Origin: Minwuia thermotolerans
Lineage (GTDB): Bacteria > Pseudomonadota > Alphaproteobacteria > Minwuiales > Minwuiaceae
Assembly: GCA_021604565.1 (NCBI GenBank)
Contig: BQJF01000046.1
Location: forward strand, 1 to 33,462
Length of the DNA: 33,462 bases
Direction: 5' to 3'
Positions within the stretch are counted from its first letter, which is position 1. Each line of letters starts with the position of its first letter. The translations under genes were made by a program, and so were the position numbers. Below, piece after piece: positions 18,528 to 27,000 of this stretch. The notes under the pieces were generated by a model. It saw only the letters and a program-made list of their open reading frames with translations. It did not search any database and was not told where the DNA came from.

Positions 18528-19754
18528 ATGACGGTAGAACGACATTGGGGACGTTTCACGCTGCTGGTTTTGGCAGCGCTGGTCATGGCCTCCTTCGCCG
18601 CACCGGCGGCGGCAAAGCGTGTCTACACGGGCATCGTCGTCGATCAGGCGACGGGGCAGACCCTCTACGCGCACAAGGCTGACCGGACCGTTCATCCGGC
18701 ATCCCTGACCAAGATGATGACGCTCTACATGCTGTTCGACGCCGTGAAGCAGGGCAAGCTGAGCATGGACACGCCACTGCGTGTTTCGCGCAATGCTGCG
18801 GGCAAGCCGGCATCGAAGCTGGGCGTGAAGCGCGGTTCGACGATCCGCGTCAAGGACGCGGCGCTGGCGCTGATCGTGAAGTCCGCCAATGACGTGGCGA
18901 CCGTGGTGGCGGAGGCTCTGGCCCCGAACGAGGTTGTCTTTGCCCGCCGCATGACAGCGCAGGCGCGCAGGCTCGGGCTGGTCAGCACCAGCTTCCGCAA
19001 TGCCAATGGCCTGCCGAACCGCCATCAGGTCACCACCGCGCGCGACATGGCCAACCTTGCCATCGCCCTGCAGCGCGATTTCCCGGACCTGTTCCCCCTG
19101 TTCGCCACCCGTACCTTCACCTGGAAGGGTCGGAAATACGGTTCGACCAACAACCTGCTGGGCAGGACCAAGGGCGTCGACGGGATCAAGACTGGCTACA
19201 TCAATGCATCTGGATTCAACCTAGTGACCACTGTCGCGCGCGACGGGCGGCGGCTGGTGGCCGTGGTCATCGGTGGCCGCACTGCGGTGCGGCGCGACCG
19301 GCAGATGCAGAAACTGATCAGCATGGGATTCCGCCGTGCCGCGGATCAGGCCAGGTCGGGCACCCTGCAGATTGCCGCCGACCTGCCCCCTGCCCGTCCG
19401 GGCAGCCGGGGCGAGTCGTCCGTGCTCGCCAGCCTGCGCAGCATCAACCTGATCTCGGAAGCAAATGCCGCCGCGCCCGCTGATACACCGGTGGCCGCGC
19501 CCGACGGCGATCATGGCATCCAGGTCGGCGCCTTCGGCTCCACCAAACGAGCCAACCGTGCCATCCGGCAGGCGGTCGCCGCCGCGCCGGACCAGTTGCG
19601 CAATCACCCGATCGATCTCAACAGGGTGAAGACCGCCAAGGGCAGCCTGTATCGCGCACGGCTGCTCTCCTTCAACGCAACCGAGGCCCGCGCCGCCTGT
19701 CGCGCACTGAAGGCCCGGCGGATGGACTGCATGGTGCTGCGCAGCGACCGCTGA
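18528..19754 (+). CDS. D-alanyl-D-alanine carboxypeptidase (S11) with SPOR domain
   Basis: The 408-residue protein is a periplasmic low-molecular-weight penicillin-binding protein that trims the terminal D-Ala from peptidoglycan stems. It has a signal peptide (about 1-29, cleavage after PAAA). The active-site motifs are S59-x-x-K62 (HPASLTKM), S119-x-N121 (KSANDVA) and K221-T-G (GIKTGY). An Ala/Pro-rich linker leads to a C-terminal SPOR domain (about 328-405, GIQVGAFGSTKRANRAI). SPOR domains bind denuded glycan at division septa, so septal targeting is likely. A GGGAG lies 12 bases before the ATG. The divergent clpS-clpA neighbours are a common alphaproteobacterial arrangement. Confidence 0.93.
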   Translation: MTVERHWGRFTLLVLAALVMASFAAPAAAKRVYTGIVVDQATGQTLYAHKADRTVHPASLTKMMTLYMLFDAVKQGKLSMDTPLRVSRNAAGKPASKLGVKRGSTIRVKDAALALIVKSANDVATVVAEALAPNEVVFARRMTAQARRLGLVSTSFRNANGLPNRHQVTTARDMANLAIALQRDFPDLFPLFATRTFTWKGRKYGSTNNLLGRTKGVDGIKTGYINASGFNLVTTVARDGRRLVAVVIGGRTAVRRDRQMQKLISMGFRRAADQARSGTLQIAADLPPARPGSRGESSVLASLRSINLISEANAAAPADTPVAAPDGDHGIQVGAFGSTKRANRAIRQAVAAAPDQLRNHPIDLNRVKTAKGSLYRARLLSFNATEARAACRALKARRMDCMVLRSDR

Positions 19755-19766
19755 GCGATCGTGTCC

Positions 19767-20345
19767 ATGACCCGCTGGCTCTGGGTCCGCCATGCACCGA
19801 CTGATCCGGGCGGGCGGGTCATCGGCCACACGGATATTCCCGCGCTGGAACCTGACAGCGATAGCCTGACCCGTACCGCAGCGATGCTCCAGATCGCGGA
19901 TGTGGTTCTCTGCAGCCCTCTCGCCCGGTGCCACACGACTGTCGAGAGATTACGCAGTATCAACCCGGCCCTGCCCGCCCCCCTGTTCGACGATGGATTG
20001 AAGGAACAGCATTTCGGTGCCTGGGAAGGTCGCCCATACAGCGCGGTCAGTGCCTGGGACGGACTGGACCTGAGAGCCATGGCTGATCTCACACCGCCGG
20101 GGGGTGAGAGCTTTCTCGACCTGATCGAACGCACGAAGCGGGTGACTGCACGCGCTGGCGCACAGTTCAGCGGACAGACCATCGCAGTCATCGCCCACGC
20201 AGGCGTGATCCGTGCAGCGGTAGCCCTGGCCCTCGACATGCCACCGCACCGCGGCCTCAGCCTCTGCATTGATCCGCTGTCGGTCACGTCCCTGACTGAT
20301 CATGGTGACGGTGGCTGGGCAGTCGATCACGTCAACCGGATCTGA
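19767..20345 (+). CDS. histidine phosphatase family protein (phosphoglycerate mutase-like)
   Basis: The 192-residue protein has the phospho-accepting histidine in the RHG-type motif, here RHA (LWVRHAPTDPGG). The other landmarks are the acidic LKEQHFGAWEGRPYS segment and the second catalytic histidine in IAVIAHAGVIRAAV. These features are those of the branch that includes alpha-ribazole-5'-phosphate phosphatase (CobC) and phosphoglycerate mutase-like enzymes. With no cobalamin gene nearby, the substrate is left open. The start may instead be the GTG at 19761; neither has a clear ribosome binding site. It begins 12 bases after the carboxypeptidase stop and probably shares its transcript. Confidence 0.85.
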   Translation: MTRWLWVRHAPTDPGGRVIGHTDIPALEPDSDSLTRTAAMLQIADVVLCSPLARCHTTVERLRSINPALPAPLFDDGLKEQHFGAWEGRPYSAVSAWDGLDLRAMADLTPPGGESFLDLIERTKRVTARAGAQFSGQTIAVIAHAGVIRAAVALALDMPPHRGLSLCIDPLSVTSLTDHGDGGWAVDHVNRI

Positions 20346-20363
20346 ACCGCCCTGCCCCCGGGA

Positions 20364-20864
20364 TCAACCTCCCTGGCTTGGCAGGCTGCCCTCCAGCTTC
20401 AGCAGGAAACGCTTGGTCTCGATGCCGCCGCCGAAACCGGTCAGTGCGCCGTTCGCGCCGATGACCCGGTGGCAGGGGATGATGACCGGCAGCGGGTTGG
20501 CACCGTTCGCGGCACCGACCGCTCGGCTCGACTTCGGCGCATCGATGCCGCGCGCCAGCGCGCCGTAGGTCGTGGTCCGGCCGAAGGGAATGGTGCGCAA
20601 CCGGCGCCAGACCCGCTTCTGGAAGTCGGTGCCATGCAAGGTCAGCGGCAGGTCGAAGTCCTGCAGGCGCCCATCGAAATAGGCCAGCAACTGCCGTTTC
20701 ACCTCCCCGAAGGGCGCATCGGACAGGTGCCACTCAGGCTGCGGGCCAAAGGCCTTGTGCCCGCCCGGGAAGCTGAGGAAATGCAGCGAACCGGCATCGC
20801 CCGCCAGCAGCAGCCGACCGACCGGCGTTTCCAGCCAGGTATAGCTGAGGGGGATATTCTTCAT
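20364..20864 (-). CDS. ogt: methylated-DNA--protein-cysteine methyltransferase (Ogt type)
   Basis: The 166-residue suicide enzyme moves alkyl groups from O6-alkylguanine to its own cysteine. The acceptor C131 is in IIPCHRVIGANGAL, preceded by the DNA-binding helix region TDFQKRVWRRLRTIPFGRTTTYGALA with its GLY-rich turn and the Arg finger RAVGAANGANP. The N-terminal ribonuclease-like domain is complete, and length is normal. Its start overlaps the stop of the adaA-like gene by four bases (ATGA), so the two are translated together. Confidence 0.95.
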   Translation of the reverse strand: MKNIPLSYTWLETPVGRLLLAGDAGSLHFLSFPGGHKAFGPQPEWHLSDAPFGEVKRQLLAYFDGRLQDFDLPLTLHGTDFQKRVWRRLRTIPFGRTTTYGALARGIDAPKSSRAVGAANGANPLPVIIPCHRVIGANGALTGFGGGIETKRFLLKLEGSLPSQGG

Positions 20865-21421
20865 GGCCGGGACGCAAGCAGGGAGGATGGCGGACGACCG
20901 TAGAGTTCCCTGAATGCCGCGTTGAACCGGCGCACGCTGCCGAAGCCGGACCGGAACGCGACCTCCGTCATTGGCAGTCCCCCCTCTGCCAGCAGGCGCT
21001 TGGCACGCTGGATACGGACCGTGCGGGCGACCTGCAGTGGACTGGCACCGACATGACAGGCGAACAGGCGACTGAGATGGCGCGCGCCGACCCCCAGTCT
21101 GTCGGCCAGCTCCGCAACCGAGCCGTCGTCAAGGGCGCCATCCTCGATCAGCCGTAGTGCACGCGACACCGTTGTCTGGGTGCCATTCCAGGCGGCGGAG
21201 AAGGGCGCGGTCTCCGGCCGGCATCTGAGACAGGGGCGATAGCCCGCCCGCTCCGCAGCGGCGGCAGTCGGGAAATAGCTGACGTTGCGGGTCAGCGGCT
21301 GCTTCACCGGACAGACCGGTCGGCAGTAGATCCGCGTCGTCCGGACGGCGGTGAAGAACCGCCCGTCATAGGCGGGATCCCGGCTGAGGCGCGCAGTGTT
21401 GCAGGTGTCGAAATCAAGCAT
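20861..21421 (-). CDS. AdaA-like methyl-sensing AraC transcriptional activator
   Basis: The 186-residue protein joins the Ada zinc-binding domain (about 1-75) to an AraC helix-turn-helix (about 85-182). Four zinc cysteines are seen at C33, C37, C64 and C67 (IYCRPVC and YRPCLRC). In E. coli Ada the first of these takes methyl from DNA phosphotriesters and turns the protein into an activator. The AraC part carries SVAELADRLGVGARHLSRLF and the second helix region VAFRSGFGSVRRFNAAF. The O6-methylguanine domain of full-length Ada is absent and is instead supplied by the overlapping ogt gene, as in the Bacillus AdaA/AdaB split. It should activate its own operon after alkylation damage. Confidence 0.92.
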   Translation of the reverse strand: MLDFDTCNTARLSRDPAYDGRFFTAVRTTRIYCRPVCPVKQPLTRNVSYFPTAAAAERAGYRPCLRCRPETAPFSAAWNGTQTTVSRALRLIEDGALDDGSVAELADRLGVGARHLSRLFACHVGASPLQVARTVRIQRAKRLLAEGGLPMTEVAFRSGFGSVRRFNAAFRELYGRPPSSLLASRP

Positions 21422-21506
21422 GCCGAAAACTTACCGCCCGACCGGACAGAGGGCGAGACCCCGCCGATGACCAGGTCCGAATCCGGCCAGCCGGAAGGCC
21501 CCTCCC

Positions 21507-22697
21507 CTAGTGCTGCATGCGGCAGGCTGTCTCCGGCTCGTCGACGCCGAGGGTGTCGAGATTGTTGGTCCGGTGCAGGAAGCCCTCCACCGGGGCGCGG
21601 GCGACGACGTGGTTGTGGGTGGCGAGCAGCATCGGCTGACGCAACTGATTGTCCCATGGCCGGAAACTCAGGCGGTTCCCCTTGAAGCCGTCGAGCACGA
21701 GTTCCGCCGACAGCAAATGATCGCGCAGGGTCGCGAAATCCACGCTCCCGGTGCGCTGCACGGCAGTTGCCACCGCCTTCACGGCCAGCCATGCGGCCCA
21801 GTCCGGATCCCGCATCGGGCGCCCCGCGTGATCCTGAAACCGGTTCTCCAACTGCGGTGCGCCATGGCGCGACCATGACCAGTGCCAGGCCAGTCCGGCC
21901 AGCCCCTCCGATCCGACGAGCGGGCGCGGGTCGACCGTTCGGTAATTCAGGTCGCGGGCGAACTCGCCGTCACTGTCGGCGACGAAGATCACGTCATGAT
22001 CGGAACCCTGTGTCAGCAGCAACGGATTGTTCAGTTCCCGCTGCCGCGGGTCATTGCTCAGCACGAAGTCCCGTTCGTCTGCGATCTTCAGTCCATAGCG
22101 CGCGGCAGTGCGCCGGAAGGCATCGGCCATTGCCTTGTCCGCCGCCAGTGGCCCCACCAGGACCAGCACCTCCCGCCAGCGGCGCAGGGCTAGGAACTGC
22201 CCGACCGCGTCAGCCCGCATGGCGTCACTTGGTGCGATGTGCAGCAGGTTGGACCGACAGTCGGTTCCACGCAGGCTGTCCGCCGCGGCGCGGACATTGA
22301 ACAGCACCACCTCCCGGCCCGCCATCGCCCTTGAAACAGCAACGATCTCCGCTGCGGGCAGATCAAGGATGATGAAGCGTATGCCACGCGCCAGCATCGC
22401 CTCCGCCGTCGCGACAAGTGCGTCCCCACGGGCGCGCTGACGATCCAGGGCAAAGGTCGTCCCGGTCGCCGCGCCATGCCATTTCACCTCCCCCAGCGCC
22501 ACTTCCCCGCCCGCATGGGGGCGTCCCAGTGGCTGGGTCAGGAAGGCCGCGAAGGTACGGGACTTGCGATAATCACGATCACCCTTCATCTCCAGATGAC
22601 CGATGACAAGTTCATCCGCCCAGGCGATCGAGACCGGCAACACCAGCGACAGCAACCCCAGCAGACCAGCGGCGAGACAACGGGCCAGATCAGTCAT
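21507..22697 (-). CDS. ABC transporter substrate-binding protein, PQQ-dependent alcohol oxidation system
   Basis: The 396-residue protein has a signal peptide (about 1-27, ending SIAWA) and a type I periplasmic-binding fold resembling branched-chain amino acid binding proteins. It resembles the family of ABC-type binding proteins found with PQQ-dependent alcohol dehydrogenases: the opening DELVIGHLEMKGDRDYRKSR, the repeated Leu/Ala-rich helices and the WHWSWSRHGAPQL segment recall it. Its start overlaps the stop of the upstream beta-propeller gene by eight bases, which supports the pairing. The transporter permease and ATPase are not in this window. Ligand unknown. Confidence 0.8.
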   Translation of the reverse strand: MTDLARCLAAGLLGLLSLVLPVSIAWADELVIGHLEMKGDRDYRKSRTFAAFLTQPLGRPHAGGEVALGEVKWHGAATGTTFALDRQRARGDALVATAEAMLARGIRFIILDLPAAEIVAVSRAMAGREVVLFNVRAAADSLRGTDCRSNLLHIAPSDAMRADAVGQFLALRRWREVLVLVGPLAADKAMADAFRRTAARYGLKIADERDFVLSNDPRQRELNNPLLLTQGSDHDVIFVADSDGEFARDLNYRTVDPRPLVGSEGLAGLAWHWSWSRHGAPQLENRFQDHAGRPMRDPDWAAWLAVKAVATAVQRTGSVDFATLRDHLLSAELVLDGFKGNRLSFRPWDNQLRQPMLLATHNHVVARAPVEGFLHRTNNLDTLGVDEPETACRMQH

Positions 22698-23817
22698 CGA
22701 TCAGGACGGTATGCGGCACACGCCCGACAGGCACGGAGCGGACGGCACGACGCCCTTCCATGTCGATGACCGTCATGTCGTCACTCAGACCGTTGGCGAC
22801 GTAGAGCAGGCTGCCGTCCCGGTTCAGGGTGGCGTTCCAGGCCCGGTTGCCCACCAGAACGAGGTCCGTGACTTGCCGCGCGGCAACATCGACGAAGGCC
22901 ACGTGATTGGCCCGCCCCATCGCGACCACGGCAGTCTTGCCATCGGCTGTCATGGTGATCCCGACCGGGGTCACGTCCTCCGCCCGCAAGCCTCTCGGCG
23001 GTTCAAGCTGAAGTGTGGCCGATACGGTGTTGCTGGCGACATCGATGATCGAGACAGAGGCGGCAAGTTCGTTGGACACCCAGAGCTCACGCCCGTCCGG
23101 TGTCAGCGCAAAGCGGCGCGGGCGCTGCCCCACCAGGATGTTGGCCCGGATGCTGCCGCTGGCGAGATCGACCACATGCACCAGGTTGGCCACTTCGGAG
23201 GAGACATAGACCGTCTGCCCGTTCGGATTGGCCAGAATGCCCTCCGGCTCCGCACCGACCTCGATCGTGGTCAGACCGGCAACGTCCTCTTCTTCCTCAC
23301 CCTCTTCCTCGTTCTCGCTCTCTTCTTCTTCCTCGTCCTCCTCGTCGGCCAGCGGCTCATCGCTCGGTTCTGCAACATCCAGATCAGGCTTCGCTTCGCG
23401 CTCACGGAAATATGTCTCGAGATCGAGGATGCCGAGCTTCGCGTCATCCTCCAGGGAGATGAACAGCGTGCCGCCATCGGCCGAGAAATCGAACAGCTCC
23501 GGGTCGTCGATGCCGGTGATCCGGTCGGTCAGTTGAAGGGTCGCGATGTCGATGATGTCGATGGCATCGCCATCGCCACAGGCAACGAAGATCCGCGTCC
23601 GCGCAGGGTCGAACTGCAAGTGCCGGGGGCGGGCGGCAGTGCCGATACGCTTGACGACTTCCAGCGTCTTGCCATCCAGCACGTGGACGGCATTGTCCTT
23701 CTCGCTCGAGACAAACACCAGACCGGTATCCTTTGCCGCCGCGGGAAATACCATGGCTGTCGCCATTGCCACGACAACTGCCCCTGTCAGCGCGAGGTTT
23801 CGCAGATCTCCCATCAT
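22690..23817 (-). CDS. PQQ-dependent catabolism-associated YVTN beta-propeller protein
   Basis: The 375-residue exported protein has a signal peptide (about 1-28, ending PAAAKDTG). It then has repeated blades with the Y/F-V-T/S-N/S and D-x-x-T/S motifs, for example GLVFVSSEKDNAVHVLDG, QTVYVSSEVANLVHVVDL, RELWVSNELAASVSIIDV and SLLYVANGLSDDMTVIDM. This is the layout of the beta-propeller associated with PQQ-dependent catabolism. A strongly acidic run of about 25 residues interrupts one blade. Two adjacent ATGs (23817 and 23814) lie behind GGGAGGG, and the second has better spacing. It is transcribed with the substrate-binding gene and is divergent from the RTX gene. Confidence 0.85.
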   Translation of the reverse strand: MMGDLRNLALTGAVVVAMATAMVFPAAAKDTGLVFVSSEKDNAVHVLDGKTLEVVKRIGTAARPRHLQFDPARTRIFVACGDGDAIDIIDIATLQLTDRITGIDDPELFDFSADGGTLFISLEDDAKLGILDLETYFREREAKPDLDVAEPSDEPLADEEDEEEEESENEEEGEEEEDVAGLTTIEVGAEPEGILANPNGQTVYVSSEVANLVHVVDLASGSIRANILVGQRPRRFALTPDGRELWVSNELAASVSIIDVASNTVSATLQLEPPRGLRAEDVTPVGITMTADGKTAVVAMGRANHVAFVDVAARQVTDLVLVGNRAWNATLNRDGSLLYVANGLSDDMTVIDMEGRRAVRSVPVGRVPHTVLIDD

Positions 23818-24031
23818 GCCCTCCCTTTGTTTTTCTCCACTGATTGAAGCACAGGCAGGTTCGACCGACCAAGCAAAAGCCGGGCAGTGCGAACGCAACC
23901 AAAAATTGATGGCATATCATTCTTGTATCACAACCTTATGCTTCATACGATGAATGAAACAGCGCACAGGGTTGTGAGAACAGAGATTCAGCCCGCACCC
24001 GCTGCTGTACGACCTGATCCGGAGCTTGACC
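23818..24031. promoter_or_regulatory. divergent region between beta-propeller and giant RTX gene
   Basis: These 214 bases hold the promoters for both directions. The middle (23900-23955) is AT-rich, with a weak TTGTAT (23924-23929) - 16 bases - TACGAT (23946-23951) pair pointing to the RTX gene and the short palindrome TTCAT-ACG-ATGAA (23942-23954) overlapping it. GGAG at 24021-24024 is the ribosome binding site for the RTX gene. No gene is seen here. Confidence 0.3.
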
Positions 24032-27000
24032 ATGTCCGAAGACCGCTTCACGCGCACCTCTGCAACGCTGACGGCCCTGGAGGGCGGAGATGGCAACGAC
24101 AACATCGACGGCAGTCACCTGGCGGAGACCATTCTGGGCGGGGCGGGACAGGATAATCTGAATGGTGGATTCGATTCCGACACGCTGGAGGGCGGCAGCG
24201 GCAACGACACGCTGGACGGGGATTCGGGCGATGATCTTCTGTCCGGCGGGTCCGGCACGGATAGTGTGCAAGGCGACCAGGGCAATGACACGCTGACGGG
24301 CGGCAGCGGCAATGATTTGCTGAATGGCGGCCATGGCGACGACCTCTACCGCTACGGCCGTGGCGACGGGTTCGATCGGATCACGGAGATCAGCTCCGGA
24401 TCCGGCACGGACGTTCTGCATCTGACTGACGGGCTGACCCTGGCCGACATCCGGCTGGTCGGCAACTCGGATGATCTGTTCGTGGTGCTGACCGACGGCA
24501 CCGGGGAGGTGCGGATTCAGGATCAGTTCGATTTCCTGGACGCGCGGATCGAGAGCCTGGTATTCGATGACGGCACCACCATCGACCTGACCGGCCCGCT
24601 GGCCATGCAGGGTGGCGATGGCGACGATTTCATCGACAGTGCCAACCTGGGTGACACGCTGTCCGGTGGCGCCGGCAACGACGATCTGGACGGATTGGCC
24701 GGCGACGATGTGCAGTTCGGCGGCAGTGGCACCGACCGGCTCAAGGGCGACGGCGGCAATGACTCGCTGGACGGCGGCAGCGGCAATGACACGCTGACCG
24801 GCTCCCGGGGCGATGACACCATCCAGGGCGGCAGCGGCAACGACAGCCTGCAGGGCGGTTTCGGCAATGACGCCTATGTCTACGACCGTGGCGACGGCTT
24901 CGACACGATCAGTGAACGGTCTCCGGTGGGGGGTGGTTTCGACGTCCTGGTGCTCGGCGCAGGTATCACGACGGATGACGTCATCCTGCAATCAAACGGC
25001 GCTGACCTGTTTGTCCAGCTTCGCGACGGCACCGGTCAGATCACCATCGATGACCAGTTGACCAACGCCGATGCGCAGGTCGAACGCCTGCTTTTCGCCG
25101 ACGGCACCGAAATCGACCTGACCATCAGCATCCGGCAGACCGGCAATGACGCCAACAACGCCCTGAACGGCAGTCACTTTGGCGAGACGATCAGCGGCGG
25201 CAACGGCGACGACGACCTGGAGGGCCGGGACGGGCAGGACGTGCTGCTGGGGGAAAGCGGTGACGACTCACTCGAAGGCGGCTCCGGTGCCGACAGCCTG
25301 TTCGGCGGGATCGGGCGGGACACGCTGGACGGCGATGAAGGCAACGACACGCTGGATGGTGGTACAGGAGAGGATCAACTGGGCGGGCATGAGGGCGATG
25401 ACACCTATCTGTTCGTACGCGGCAGCTTTCTGACCATCGTGGAGAACCGCCTCGGAACCGGTTCCGGTTTCGACACGATCGAGCTGGAAGCAGGCATCAG
25501 CCTGGCCGACATACGCCTTTCTGCCGACGCCTTCGGTGATCTCTTCATCAAAATTCAGGAAGGCACTGGCCGGATCAGGGTTGACGAACAGTTCAACCGT
25601 GTCGCATCGCGCGTCGAACTGCTGCGGCTGGCCGACGGTACGGAGGTCGACCTGACTGCTGGCCTGGGTCTTGAGGGGGATGGTGCGAGCGACACCATGT
25701 TCGGCAGTGATTTCGACGACACCATGTCCGGTGAAGGTGGTTCGGACCTTCTTTCAGGGCGATCCGGCGCGGACCGGATTTCCGGCGGCGGTGGTGGCGA
25801 CAATCTCTCCGGGGGCACCGGTGCCGATACCCTGGAAGGCGGAACCGGCAATGACGCCCTGAACGGTGGCCTTGGCAATGACACCTTTGTCTATCGTCGC
25901 GGCGATGGCACGGACCACATCTTCGAGAGCGCCGGAATCGAAACGCTGGCATTCGGCGTAGGGATTTCCGTTTCCGATCTGGTGCTTTCACAGGCGGGTA
26001 ATGACCTGATCCTGACCCTGGATGACGGTTCAGGCAGCATCCGGCTCGACAACCAGTTCCTGTCCAGCGGGAGTTCACAGGTTGAGTTCGCACGGTTCGC
26101 CGACGGCAGCACTCTGAATCTGGTCGATGGTATCACGCCTGTGGACCAGAACCTGACCGGCAGCGATGCAGCCGAGAACCTGTCCGGCGGATCCGGCGAT
26201 GACACGATTGATGGTGAAGCCGGAGCAGATCGGCTGACGGGGCTGGGTGGCCGTGATGTGCTGCGTGGCGGTGTTGCCAACGACACGCTGTTCGGCGGCG
26301 CGGATGACGACCTCTATCTCCATGACGCCGGGGATGGCTCCGACGTGATTGATGAAAGGGGCGGCGACGGTCACGACATCCTGCAGCTCGGTGCTGGTAT
26401 TGCACCATCAGATGTCCGCTTCGTCGCAGGGGGCGACAATCTGTTTGTCGTCATCAGTGGCGTTCCAGGGTCCGGCTTCATCGAGATCGTCAACCAGCAG
26501 GGACAGAGTTTCGGGAACGAGTTCAACCGCGACAGCCAGATCGAGGTCCTGCGTTTCGATGATGGGACGGAGGTCGACCTGACGGCCCCGCTGCTCTACC
26601 AGGGCGGCGCTGCAAATGATGTCATGGCCGGGGCGCTGCAGAACGACACCCTGCTGGGCCTGGCCGGAAACGATTCCCTTGCCGGGCGGTTCGGCGCGGA
26701 CCTGCTGCAGGGTGGGGCGGGCAATGACACGCTGCAGGGAGAGGCGGATGACGATCTGCTCATTGGTGGCGAGGGAGCCGACAGCCTGTTCGGCGGCGAT
26801 GATGACGACACGCTGACCGGTGGCATCGGCAATGATCTGCTGCGGGGTGATGCCGGGGACGATGTCTTTGTCTTCGCGCGCGGCGACGGTTTTGACAGGA
26901 TTCTCGAGAACAGCTCCGATGCAGGCATCGACGTCATTGAGTTCGGGGCCGACATTGACGTGTCCGATATCCGGCTGTCCTACCTCGTCAGTCAGAACTT

